Assembly (NCBI GenBank): GCA_016793245.1
Contig: JAEUHW010000426.1
Location: 78,084-142,083, forward strand
Source of the DNA: Planctomycetota bacterium
GTDB lineage: Bacteria > Planctomycetota > UBA1135 > JADKAF01
Length of the DNA: 64,000 bases
Reading direction: 5' to 3'
Positions 8,466-16,858 of this stretch are shown here, piece by piece. A program made the position numbers and the translations under genes. Every line of letters starts with the position of its first letter. The stretch's first letter is position 1. The notes under the pieces were generated by a model. That model had not been told where the DNA came from and ran no database searches. It saw only the letters and a program-made list of their open reading frames with translations.

Positions 8466-11400
8466 ATGCTTCGAGAACTCCTCCTCCGTTGCCGTGGCGC
8501 TCTCGCGCTCGCGGTGCTCGCGGCGTCGTTCGGTAGCGCCGTCTCGCGCGCGGCCGACGCCTCCGACGCCATCACGCGTTTCCTCGCGGCGCAGCGCGAG
8601 GCGCTCGCGGCCCAGCGCTGGGACGACGCGCGAGTCGCCGCGGAGCGCGTGCTCGAGATCGATCCGCGCCAACTCGAAGCGCTCGCCTGCGTGGCGACGA
8701 CGGCCGAGGTGCAGGGCGATCGGGACCTCCTGGTCGTCACCTTGCACGAGATCGTCGAGCACGGCGCGCGTCGAAGCGATCTCTCGGCCGAGGATCGCGC
8801 GCGCGTCGCGGCGGCGAAGGAGCGCCTCCTCGCCGAGGACCCGGCGGCGACGACGCTGGCGGAGCTGCGCGAGAAGCTGCTCGCTGAGATCGACAAGCTC
8901 GCGAAGGCGGCGGCCGGCAAGCAGCGCTGGCATTCGGCCTTGGCGCTCTACGAAGAGATGGCGCGTCTCGCACCGACGGACGAGCGCGCGCGCGCCGGCT
9001 TGAAGCGCGTGCAGAGCGAAGGCGGCGACGAGCTCGCGCGGCGGGGCGTCGCCGGCGCGGACGATCCGCTGAACGCCGTCGGTGCCGAGTGGATCGCGCG
9101 CTTCGACGCCGAGCACGCGACCTGGGAGAAGGCCGCGCGCAAGGAGACGCCGAACTACATCACCATCACCAACGCGGGCTACCAGGTGCTGGAGCTGACC
9201 GCGCTCGCGATGGAGCAGATGAACCGCTTCTATCGCATCTTCTACGGCATGGGGGAGGACGATCCGACGCCGCGCATCGACGTCGAGATCTACCGCGACC
9301 GAGCCGAGTACATGGAGAAGGGCAATCCCCCGGCGGAGTGGGCGGGCGGTCACTTCAACGGGCGCGCGGTGGTGACCTACGATCCGCGCGGCGGCGCCGG
9401 CGGCTCCATGCGCGGCCTCTTGCAGACGCTCTTCCACGAAGCGTCGCACCAATTCGTCTCGCTCACCTCGAGCGGCGTCCCCTCGTGGCTGAACGAAGGT
9501 CTGGCCTCGTTCTTCGAAGGTGCGGAGCTCCTCTCGAACGGGCGCGTGGAGTGGAACCTCGTCGCGCCCGGACGCTTGATGCCGCTCGTCGATTCGCTGA
9601 AGAGCGATCCCGAGACCTTGACCTCGATCATCACCGGGCAGGTCGACGACTACCGCATCTACTACCCGTATGGCTGGGGCATCGTCTACTTCCTCTACAA
9701 CTGCGAGGACGCGGAGGGGAACTTCCTCTACCGCGAGCGCCTCGCCAACTACCGCTCCACCTATCGCGGCACGCGCGAGCACGTCGAGCGCTTCGTGCAG
9801 TTCTTCGTCACCGAGCCGAAGGTGCCGGAGGTGAAGACTCTTGCCGACTTCGAAGCGCGCTGGCGCGCGTGGATCCTCGCGCGCCACGAGGCCTATCTCG
9901 GGCGCGGCAAGGCGGCGCTCGAGCTGGTGGCGCGCGCCGATGGGCTGCGCGCGAGCAAGCCCGAGCGCGCGATCGAGATGTACGAGCGCGCGCTGCGCGA
10001 TGCACCGGAGGAGCTGGACGCGCTGTGGAAGCTCGCGACGCTGCTCGACGAGCGGAAGCTCCTCGATCGCGCCGCGGGTACCTACCGGCGGGTGCTGAGC
10101 CTCGCGCACTACCTCGGCATCGAAGAAGACGCGCGTCTCGAGAAGGCGCGCGAGCGCGTGCAGGCCCTGGAGCCCGCGTGGCGCGCGTGGGTGCAAGCGC
10201 GCCAGCGCTTCGACGAAGAGGCGCTGCGCCTCGCGAAGCGCTACCAGGACGACGAGCTGCCGCGCATGGCGCTGCGCGTCGTGCGCTTCTTCGTCACGGA
10301 GGACGATCCCGACGAAGCCGCCGTGCTGCTCTGGCGCTCGCTGCAGGAGCGCGAAGCGCTCGAGCTCGAGCGCTGGGTGAGCCTCTTCAACGAGGACGAT
10401 ACGAAGGGCTGGTTCTCGGAGCGCTCGCCGCGCGCGTTCCGCGTCGAGAACGGCGTGCTGATCGGGCGCGTCGAGAAGACGAACGACGCGGCGAAGGGGC
10501 CGACGACGGGGATCCGCGAGGCCAAGGTCTTCGACTACAGCGTCTTCTTCGTCGATCGCGTGGTGCGCGGCGACTTCTCGTTCGAGGCCGAGGTGCGCTC
10601 TCCGAAGAGCTGTCGGCTCTTCGGCATCGCGTTCGGCTCGAAGTCCGATGAGATCTTCCAGTCCGCGATGCTGCTGCCGGAGGGGTATCTCGACCTGGCG
10701 ACGCGCGACGGCGACTGGAAGCTGCATCGGCGCGTGACGAGCGGTGTTCAGGCCGCGAGTTGGACCAAGCTCCGTGTCGACGTGCGCGCGAATCTGGTCA
10801 CCGTGTGGATCGACGGGCGAGCGGTGGAGGAGCGGCGCTACGAGAGCGCTGCCGAGCTGCGCGGCGATCTCGGCATCGTGCTCGGCGAAGGGGAGGCGGA
10901 GTTCCGGCGCATGCGCTTCCGCGAGACGGACGCGCGCTTGCCGCGCCTCTTCGTGCGAGGCGTGCACGAGGCGGAGGAAGAGGAGCTCGCGGCCGCTCCA
11001 AGGCCGCCGGAGCGCGCACCGTCGGGGCAGAAGAGCTACCGCGGCAGCGCGCCGCCCGCGCTGCAGGTGAGCGAGACGCTGAACGTGGAGCGCGCCGCGG
11101 CCGATCTCGACGCCGCGCTCGGCGCTCCGCTCGTGCTCTGCTTCTTCAGCCCCGAGTCGGAGTCGGCGGTGCCCTGCTTGCCGTATCTGCAGGAGCGAAG
11201 AGCGGAGCTCGAGAAGCGCGGCTTCCGCTTGCTCGCATTCTCCAATCAGGCGCCGGAGACGGTCCGTGGGTTCCTCGCGCAGAAGAAGCTCGATCTGCCG
11301 GTGGCACTCGAGCCCATCACCGGCGAGACGCTGAAGGCCTATGCGCTCTTCGAGCTCGGCTTGCCGCGCGTCTACTTGCTCGACATCGACGGCCGCGTCG

Positions 11401-12116
11401 CGTGGGAAGGCACGCCGGAGTGGCAGAAGGGCCAAGGTTCGAAGCTCGATGCGCCGATCGAGGATCTCGCGCGCCAGCGCGGGCTCGACGGCATCGCCGC
11501 GCTGCGCGACAGCTTGCCCGCGGCACGCGAGGCCTTCCTCGCCGGGCGCTATCGCGAAGCTCTCGCGACCTTCGATCGTTTGGCCGCGGTGCCCGGCGAG
11601 CATCCGTTGATCGCCGAGGCCAAGGGCTACGTCGAGCGCGCGGAGCGCCTCGCCGAGAAGATCGCCGCGCTTGCCGCGAGCTGCGAGAAAGCAGAGCGCG
11701 TGCGCGACGCGCGCACGCATCTCCTCTGGGGCCGCGACGAGCTGCGTTCCACCTTCTTCGAGCCGCTGCTCACCGCCCTCGAGAAGACGCGCGGCGCGCG
11801 CAGCGCCGAGCGCTTCGAGAAGGCCCTCGAGAAGGCGCTCGCGAAGGCCGGACCCAAGCCCGGCGCGAAGCTGCGCGAAGCGCTCCCCGCCACCGCGAAG
11901 CCGACCGCCAGCGAAGACGCCCTCCTGCAATGGCTCGGCGCCTCCGCGGATCCACGCGCGTCCTTCGAACGCCTGCGCGAGCTCGAGTCCGCGCGCTGCG
12001 CCGCGGAACGCTGGCGCGCCCTCGGCCTCGAAGCTCTCGCCGAGCCCGAGCGCGCCCGAGCGCGCACCCTGCAAGAGAGCCTGGGTTCGGATCTCCCTGC
12101 TCCCTGGCGCGAGTAA
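8466..12116 (+). CDS. Secreted gluzincin-like protein with TPR, DUF1080-like and thioredoxin-like domains
   Basis: A 1216-residue protein with an N-terminal signal sequence (ALALAVLAASFGSAVSRA). TPR-like helices occupy about residues 35-190. A peptidase-MA-like zinc site follows: HEASH at 324-328 and the third-ligand motif NEG with E344, the HExxH...E pattern of gluzincins. More TPR-like helices lie at about 490-640. Residues about 638-820 (SLFNEDDTKGWFSE...) resemble a DUF1080/LamG-type beta sandwich. A thioredoxin/AhpC-like fold occupies about 880-1000 (LVLCFFSPESESAVPCLPYL), with one cysteine where a CxxC would be expected. Helical repeats fill the C-terminus. It sits between selA and selD, 75 bases after selA. 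The substrate is unknown, and a link to selenium metabolism is only positional. Confidence 0.7.
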   Translation: MLRELLLRCRGALALAVLAASFGSAVSRAADASDAITRFLAAQREALAAQRWDDARVAAERVLEIDPRQLEALACVATTAEVQGDRDLLVVTLHEIVEHGARRSDLSAEDRARVAAAKERLLAEDPAATTLAELREKLLAEIDKLAKAAAGKQRWHSALALYEEMARLAPTDERARAGLKRVQSEGGDELARRGVAGADDPLNAVGAEWIARFDAEHATWEKAARKETPNYITITNAGYQVLELTALAMEQMNRFYRIFYGMGEDDPTPRIDVEIYRDRAEYMEKGNPPAEWAGGHFNGRAVVTYDPRGGAGGSMRGLLQTLFHEASHQFVSLTSSGVPSWLNEGLASFFEGAELLSNGRVEWNLVAPGRLMPLVDSLKSDPETLTSIITGQVDDYRIYYPYGWGIVYFLYNCEDAEGNFLYRERLANYRSTYRGTREHVERFVQFFVTEPKVPEVKTLADFEARWRAWILARHEAYLGRGKAALELVARADGLRASKPERAIEMYERALRDAPEELDALWKLATLLDERKLLDRAAGTYRRVLSLAHYLGIEEDARLEKARERVQALEPAWRAWVQARQRFDEEALRLAKRYQDDELPRMALRVVRFFVTEDDPDEAAVLLWRSLQEREALELERWVSLFNEDDTKGWFSERSPRAFRVENGVLIGRVEKTNDAAKGPTTGIREAKVFDYSVFFVDRVVRGDFSFEAEVRSPKSCRLFGIAFGSKSDEIFQSAMLLPEGYLDLATRDGDWKLHRRVTSGVQAASWTKLRVDVRANLVTVWIDGRAVEERRYESAAELRGDLGIVLGEGEAEFRRMRFRETDARLPRLFVRGVHEAEEEELAAAPRPPERAPSGQKSYRGSAPPALQVSETLNVERAAADLDAALGAPLVLCFFSPESESAVPCLPYLQERRAELEKRGFRLLAFSNQAPETVRGFLAQKKLDLPVALEPITGETLKAYALFELGLPRVYLLDIDGRVAWEGTPEWQKGQGSKLDAPIEDLARQRGLDGIAALRDSLPAAREAFLAGRYREALATFDRLAAVPGEHPLIAEAKGYVERAERLAEKIAALAASCEKAERVRDARTHLLWGRDELRSTFFEPLLTALEKTRGARSAERFEKALEKALAKAGPKPGAKLREALPATAKPTASEDALLQWLGASADPRASFERLRELESARCAAERWRALGLEALAEPERARARTLQESLGSDLPAPWRE

Positions 12117-12260
12117 CCGAACGTACGGTGCCAGAGCACGATCTCGACGGCGTCAGCCGTCGAATCAGGTAGTACCGTCTCCGCTGACTGCATGAGCAGG
12201 TTCCACGGCTGACGCCGTGGAGATCGCGCGGAGAAAATGGTTCTGGCACCGCACGTTCGG
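12117..12260. repeat. 144-bp inverted-repeat element with TGAC-loop hairpin arms
   Basis: The outer 19 bases (12117-12135) and the last 19 (12242-12260) are inverted copies with one difference. Each arm also holds its own hairpin: 12145-12162 (stem CGACGGC, loop GTCA) and 12203-12220 (stem CCACGGC, loop TGAC). The core between them carries no gene. The shape matches a REP doublet (BIME) or a small non-autonomous mobile element. It fills the whole gap between the protease gene and the selD ribosome-binding site, starting right after the protease stop codon. Confidence 0.7.
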
Positions 12261-12279
12261 TTTCGCAGAGGATGAAGAC

Positions 12280-13350
12280 ATGGCGGATGCACTGCACGCA
12301 CGGCTGACGAACTACGCTTCCTGCTCCGGGTGAGCGGCGAAGATGTCCCAGAAGGACCTCGCGCACGTGATGCGCGGGATGGAGGGATACTTCGCCGACG
12401 AGCGCTTGATCGTCGGACCCGAGAACTTCGCCGACGCCGGCATCGTGCGCTTCGTCGAGGGCCGGGCCCTCGTGCAAACGCTCGACTTCTTTCCGCCCGT
12501 GGTCGACGACCCGTGGCACTACGGCGCGATCGCCGCGGCGAATGCGCTCTCCGATGTCTACGCGATGGGCGGGACGCCGGTGTCGGCGCTCTGCATCGCC
12601 GGCTTCCCCGCGGGCTTCGACGCGGAGCTCGTGCGGGCGATCCTGCGCGGCGGCTTCGACAAGGTGCGCGAGGCCGGTGCTGCGATCGCGGGCGGTCACA
12701 CCGTGCGCTCGGCCGAGATCTGGTTCGGATTCAGCGTGACCGGTGAAGTCGATCCCGCGCGGCTCGTGCCGAACGATCGTGCGCAACCCGGCGACGCGCT
12801 CTACCTCACGAAGCCGATCGGCATGGGCGCCGTGACGACCGGCATCAAGAAGCAGTTGACCCAGCCGGCTTGGATCGACGCCGCGCATGCGCAGCTCGCG
12901 CGCTTGAACCGCAACGCCTCGCTCGCGATGCGCGAGATCGGCGTGCACGCCGCGACCGATGTCACCGGCTTCGGCTTGCTCGGCCACGCCGCGAACATCG
13001 CGCGCGCCAGCAAGGTGACGTTGGTGCTCGACGCCGCGAGCATCCCGCTGGCCCTCGGCGCCGCCGAGCTCGCGCAGCAAGGCTGCTTCTCCGGCGGCGC
13101 GAATCGCGCGCGCGACTTCCTCGCCGAGATCGGCTGGATCGATCCCGCGGTCGAGGAATGGCGCGCGAAGCTCTGCCTCGACGCCGAGACCTCCGGCGGT
13201 CTGCTGGTGTCGATCGATCCCGCGCGCGGCGAAGCGTTCCGCGCGGCGCTCCGCGCCCGCGGCGAAGAGGCCTGGTGCGTCGGGCGTGTCGAGAGTTCGG
13301 GCGAACGCGCCGTGCGCTTGGAGCGCGGAACGGGAGTCGCCAGGACATGA
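12280..13350 (+). CDS. selD: Selenide, water dikinase, predicted selenoprotein (Sec18 at in-frame TGA 12331-12333)
   Basis: SelD makes selenophosphate from selenide and ATP. Read conventionally the gene seems to start at ATG 12343 and lacks the catalytic N-terminus. Reading through TGA 12331-12333 gives a 356-residue protein that begins at ATG 12280 with MADALHARLTNYASCSG-Sec-AAK. This is the family motif LTxYxxxxGC/U..K, with Sec in the active-site position and lysine three residues later. AGAGGA lies about eight bases before ATG 12280. Downstream signatures are intact: TTDFF-like QTLDFFPPVVDDP, AGGHTV, TKPIGMG, DVTGFGLLGHA and AETSGGLL. The stop overlaps the next gene by four bases (ATGA). 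Sec in SelD is known in many Sec-using bacteria; translation of this UGA is inferred. Confidence 0.93.
12334..12366 (+). promoter_or_regulatory. Candidate bacterial SECIS element of selD
   Basis: Directly after the Sec codon the coding sequence can fold into a small hairpin: GTCC (12345-12348), loop CAGAA (12349-12353), GGAC (12354-12357), with GA/TC pairs extending the stem past one mismatch. The loop begins 15 bases after the UGA, near the usual distance for SelB-binding SECIS hairpins, which lie just 3' of the UGA inside the reading frame. A G occurs in the loop, though not in its first two positions. Position is more convincing than sequence. Confidence 0.45.
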
Positions 13351-13742
13351 GCGCGGGATCGGCGAGCGACGCAGGCACTCTCGTGCTCTACGTGGAGGAC
13401 GAGGAGATCCTGCGAGAAGCGGGCCTCGCCGCGCTGGCGAAGGCCGGCTTCGCCGCCTGTGGCGCCGCGAACGGCGGCGAAGCGCTGCAGATCTTCCGCG
13501 CCTCGCCCCAGCGCTTCCCCGTCGTCGTGCTCGACTGGAACATGCCCGGCGTCTCCGGCGTGGAGCTGATCCGCGAGCTCCGCGCCCTGCACCCCGAGGT
13601 CCGGATCCTCCTCGCCACTGCCGAGGACGCCGGCGCCCTGCCGGACCTCCGCGCGAGCGGCCCCTGGCTCCGCGCGCTCCGGAAACCCTTCCGCTCCTAC
13701 GAGCTGCTCTCGCAGGTCGCGGCCCTCCTCGCGCAGCGCTGA
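13347..13742 (+). CDS. Stand-alone receiver-domain response regulator
   Basis: A 131-residue CheY-like receiver with no output domain. The acidic pocket is E17-D18-E19 (LYVEDEE), the phosphorylation site is D63 (VVLDWNMPG), the switch residue is T91 (LLATAED) and the conserved lysine is K113 (LRKPF). It overlaps the selD stop by four bases, so it is translationally coupled to selD, an unusual pairing. No histidine kinase is adjacent; the one at 38600-39682 is far away. The target is unknown. Confidence 0.85.
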   Translation: MSAGSASDAGTLVLYVEDEEILREAGLAALAKAGFAACGAANGGEALQIFRASPQRFPVVVLDWNMPGVSGVELIRELRALHPEVRILLATAEDAGALPDLRASGPWLRALRKPFRSYELLSQVAALLAQR

Positions 13743-13799
13743 GCTCCAAGCCCGCGCGCGCGTTTTCGGCTGCGCTCTTCTCCCCGCGCGCCCGCTTGC

Positions 13800-13805
13800 T
13801 ATCCT
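13800..13805 (+). promoter_or_regulatory. Possible -10 box of tRNA-Sec
   Basis: TATCCT lies 15 bases before the first base of tRNA-Sec. No convincing -35 hexamer is seen at the right distance, so the promoter is weak or the tRNA is also read from selD. Confidence 0.3.
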
Positions 13806-13820
13806 GCGCCGCCTCTCTGC

Positions 13821-13917
13821 GGGAGCGGATCGTCGCTGGTGTGGCGCACGGCCTTCAAAGCCGTTGGGGTGCGTGTACAGCGCGCTCGGTGGGTTCGATT
13901 CCCATGCGCTCCCGCCA
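13821..13917 (+). tRNA. selC: tRNA-Sec (anticodon TCA)
   Basis: A 97-base gene with the selenocysteine tRNA layout. The acceptor arm GGGAGCG pairs with CGCTCCC (7 bp); the eighth position of the Sec-type extended arm is a G-G mismatch (13828/13906). The anticodon stem is ACGGC/GCCGT around loop CTTCAAA with TCA at 13855-13857. A long variable arm has a 5-bp stem (GTGCG 13869-13873 with CGCGC 13881-13885). The T arm is GTGGG-TTCGATT-CCCAT. The discriminator is G (13914) and CCA is encoded (13915-13917). It reads UGA and is serylated, then converted by SelA. Its position just after selD supports the call. Confidence 0.95.
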
Positions 13918-13925
13918 TGTCTTCT

Positions 13926-14130
13926 GGCCCAACACCTGACGGTGTTGGAGCGCGTTTGCTGGCCCAACACCTGACGGTGTTGGAGCGGGTCTGCTTGGCC
14001 GAACACCTGACGGTGTTGGAGCGGGTCTGCTGGCCCAACACCTGACGGTGTTGAAGCGGTATGTTTGGCCCCAAGCCTGACGTTGTTGGAGCGGGTCTGC
14101 TTGGCCCAACGCCTGACGTGCTCGCGGGCG
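13926..14130. repeat. Tandem 35-36 bp palindromic repeats after tRNA-Sec
   Basis: Five full units start at 13926, 13961, 13997, 14032 and 14067, and a broken sixth starts at 14103. Most units begin GGCCCAACACC and contain the hairpin CCAACACC-TGAC-GGTGTTGG. Units differ mainly in the last ten bases and in the decayed fifth and sixth copies. The array begins eight bases after the encoded CCA of tRNA-Sec. Units directly abut, so it is not a CRISPR. Confidence 0.9.
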
Positions 14131-14340
14131 CTCGTGATCACGATCAGGATGCGCGCGCGCGATCTCTGCTCGAGGATGCTGCGGCGTTGGATGTCGAGGT
14201 CGAGGACGCGGATCAAGACGAGCAGAAACTCCAGCAACGTGCGAGTTCGCGCGAGCTGACGACGGAGTTCCAGATTCTCCGCGTGGAGCTCGGCGCGATC
14301 GCGATCATCGTCGAGCACAGAAATGCCGCGAGCCGTGCCA
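14131..14340 (-). pseudogene. Possible N-terminal remnant of an integrase-type transposase
   Basis: Read on the minus strand this stretch gives AELHAENLELRRQLARTR followed by a hydrophobic helix (LLEFLLVLIRVLDLDI). This resembles the leucine-zipper and helix region before the catalytic domain of some rve-type transposases. There is no intact start, no catalytic domain and no continuation, so it would be a relic. The rest of 14341-14872 holds only GC-rich open frames with no recognisable protein. The match is weak. Confidence 0.25.
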
Positions 14341-14872
14341 AGGTCTTGCTGAGCGGAACCTCGCTGCGCTGCTCCGCGGCGGTGGAAGGCGATCTCCCGA
14401 GCTCTTCGAGGAACGTCCCGGCCTCGCCTCGCTCGAGCTCCTGCGCGAATCGCGTCGCGCTTCGCCGTGTGCCCGTGTTCGAGCTCCCGCCCTCCGATCT
14501 CCGCGCGCGCTTCCCGCGCTCTGCGCCGCCACGTCGCGTGCACGGACGATGCACGCGGCGTGGCGAAGCGTCCTAGAGAGCTTCCGTGTGCGCTTCGCGA
14601 CGGTTGTCGAGGCCGGCGTGATCGCGATCGCGCGGGGAAACAAGCGGTGCACCACACGCACGGGGTGCTGCGGAGCGCGGCGCGCTCGAAGCTGAGCGAG
14701 CGAGGCTCGCTGCTGCGCGTCGCCGTGGCCCGAGCGGGGCGGCACGCGCTCCACGCGCGGTGGTGAGGGGCGGACTCGCGGCGAAAAGTGCTCATCGGGT
14801 GAGGCTTGCGACGCGGCGCTCCGCTAGCATCCCGCCATCCTCGATCCCTTTGCACGCGGAGCACCACGGCGC

Positions 14873-16798
14873 ATGTTCACCGGCCACCCGAAGGGTCTCT
14901 ACCGCCTCTTCTTCATCGAGATGTGGGAGCGCCTGGCCTTCTACACGATGGTGGGGATCCTGATGCTGTACGCTACCGACACCGAGACCGGCGGGCTCGG
15001 ATTGTCGAAGGTCGTGGGCAACGAGATCTACGGTCTCTATCTCGCGTTCGTGTACTTCACGCCGTACCTGGGCGGCCTCATCGCCGACCGCTTCCTCGGC
15101 TATCGGAAGGCGGTGCTGATCGGCGGACTCTTCTTCGCGCTGGGCTTCTTCCTGATGAGCATCTTCGGCCGCGTGCCGTTCGTGCTCGGGCTCGTGTGTC
15201 TCTGCATCGGGAACGGCTTCTTCAAGCCCAACATCTCGGCGATGGTGGGGAACCTCTATCAGAAGGGCGATCCGAAGCGCGACTTCGGCTTCAACATCTT
15301 CTACATGGGGATCAACATCGGCTCCTTCGTCGCGAACTTCGTCGCCGCCTTCGCGCGGAACGAGATCGGTGGTTGGCCGGCGGTGTTCCTGTGCGCTGCG
15401 GCAGGGATGCTGATCGGCGTCGCGATCCTGCTCGCGAGTTGGAGGGTATTGGCGGGGGCGGACCGGCCGCCCGTGCGGAGCCCCGAAGACACGAGCTTCG
15501 GCGAGATCGGACGGAAGATCCTCCTGCCCGCGCTCACCTGCGGGATCGCGGCCTACTTCGCCGCGGCGGCATGGCTGCCGAGCTCGGTGCCGATCCGCCC
15601 TGCGGTGTGCGGCTTCCTCGCGGGCGTGCTGCCGGTGCTCTTCTTCTTCGTGCGCCTCGGGCGACGGGCCAACACGGAGGAGCAGCCTGGCCTGCAGGCG
15701 CTGCTGCCGGTCTACCTCGCGGGCGCCACCTTCTTCATGGTGCTGCACCTGAACGGCAGCGCGATCATGGCGTGGTCGCGCGACAAGACGAGCCGCGACT
15801 TCGCCTGGGCGCCGGCGAGCCTGAAGGCCGACGCGCTGCCTTCGTACTATCTGAACGCACCGCCCGAGACGCCGCGACCGAGCCGCGAGAACCTGCTGCC
15901 GGTAGATGCACGCGTGGCGAGCATGTTCGGGCAGAACCGCCTCGCGCGCCGCGCGCTGGATGAGCTGCGCGCGATGCTGCCGGCCGATGTGCGCGTGGAG
16001 GTGCTGCCGCCGGACGCGGCCGCGCGGAACGCTGACCAGCAGGTTTGGCAGCGGAGGGCGGTGAGTGTGTACGCGGAGGTCTCACTCGACGAGAGCACGG
16101 ACGCGCGCGGCGTGACGACGATCACCGCGAAGATCGAGGAGGGCGCGAAGCCGGAGCGCAGCGTAGCCTTCGTGCGCGCACTGGCGAGCGGTGCTGTGAT
16201 CCCGCTCTTCCTCGTCGATCGCGCGGCACTGGAGCGCATCTACGCCGGCGCGCCGCCGACGCTGCCGCCGGGCGAGTGGCTGCAGGTCGTGAACCCCGAG
16301 CTCTTCAAGTCGCTGAACGGGCTCTTCGTCATCTTCTTCACCCCGCTCGTCGTGATGGCGTTCGGGGCGCTCCAGCGGCGCGGCCGCGGTGTCAGCACGG
16401 CGCGGAAGATCTTCTACGGTCTCGCGCTCACCACGCTCTCGCTGCTCGTCATGATGCTCGCCGGCTTTGTCGGCGGGAACGGCGCGGTGAAGGTGTCGGG
16501 TGCCTGGCTCGTGCTCTTCTACGCGCTGATCACGCTGGGCGAGCTCTGCCTATCTCCGATGGCGCTCTCGCTCGTCACCAAGATCTCGCCGAAGCGCTTC
16601 GCCGGCCTGACCATGGGAGGCTGGTTCGTCGCGACCTCCTTCGGGAACAACTTCTCGGGCTTCTTCGGCGGTCTCGAGTCGCAGATCAGCCCGACCAGCT
16701 TCTTCACGCTCCTCGCGGCGATCGCGGCGAGTGTCGCGCTGCTCATCTTCTGCCTCCTGCCGCGGCTCGACGCGGCGCTGAAGAAGTACAGCGCCTGA
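14873..16798 (+). CDS. POT-family peptide transporter (MFS) with large TM7-TM8 insertion
   Basis: A 641-residue proton-dependent oligopeptide transporter of the inner membrane. TM1 carries the E16xxE19-R20 motif (IEMWERLAFY), and GFNIFYMGINIGSF matches the PTR2 signature. The usual twelve-plus-two helices can be traced. Two features are odd. About 175 residues (roughly 303-478) are inserted between TM7 and TM8, where about 20-30 are normal; they are soluble and presumably periplasmic. TM7 reads FMVLHLNGSA where typical members have FEQxGSS, so the usual TM7 glutamate is missing. Substrate and coupling may therefore differ from di/tripeptide-proton symport. It stands alone between repeats and transposase debris. 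Confidence 0.85.
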   Translation: MFTGHPKGLYRLFFIEMWERLAFYTMVGILMLYATDTETGGLGLSKVVGNEIYGLYLAFVYFTPYLGGLIADRFLGYRKAVLIGGLFFALGFFLMSIFGRVPFVLGLVCLCIGNGFFKPNISAMVGNLYQKGDPKRDFGFNIFYMGINIGSFVANFVAAFARNEIGGWPAVFLCAAAGMLIGVAILLASWRVLAGADRPPVRSPEDTSFGEIGRKILLPALTCGIAAYFAAAAWLPSSVPIRPAVCGFLAGVLPVLFFFVRLGRRANTEEQPGLQALLPVYLAGATFFMVLHLNGSAIMAWSRDKTSRDFAWAPASLKADALPSYYLNAPPETPRPSRENLLPVDARVASMFGQNRLARRALDELRAMLPADVRVEVLPPDAAARNADQQVWQRRAVSVYAEVSLDESTDARGVTTITAKIEEGAKPERSVAFVRALASGAVIPLFLVDRAALERIYAGAPPTLPPGEWLQVVNPELFKSLNGLFVIFFTPLVVMAFGALQRRGRGVSTARKIFYGLALTTLSLLVMMLAGFVGGNGAVKVSGAWLVLFYALITLGELCLSPMALSLVTKISPKRFAGLTMGGWFVATSFGNNFSGFFGGLESQISPTSFFTLLAAIAASVALLIFCLLPRLDAALKKYSA

Positions 16799-16858
16799 AC
16801 AACAGGCACCCCTCTTCGCAGAGCCCTGCCCGCCGCCCCCGAACTCGGCGCGCGGCGA

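Noticed and set aside
8133..12074. 1313-residue open frame on the minus strand
   Set aside because: It is the antisense shadow of the metalloprotease gene, with Arg/Glu/Leu-rich composition typical of GC-driven open frames and no domain.
13926..14130. Possible CRISPR array
   Set aside because: Units of 35-36 bp abut directly and have no unique spacers; each unit is itself a palindrome, and no cas gene is present.
14061..14576. 171-residue plus-strand open frame
   Set aside because: It starts inside the repeat array, has no ribosome-binding site or recognisable domain, and its composition is that of frame noise.
12801..14867. 688-residue open frame on the minus strand across selD, tRNA-Sec and the repeats
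   Set aside because: It runs through a tRNA gene and a repeat array and overlaps selD; only a short part around 14131-14340 might be a real relic.
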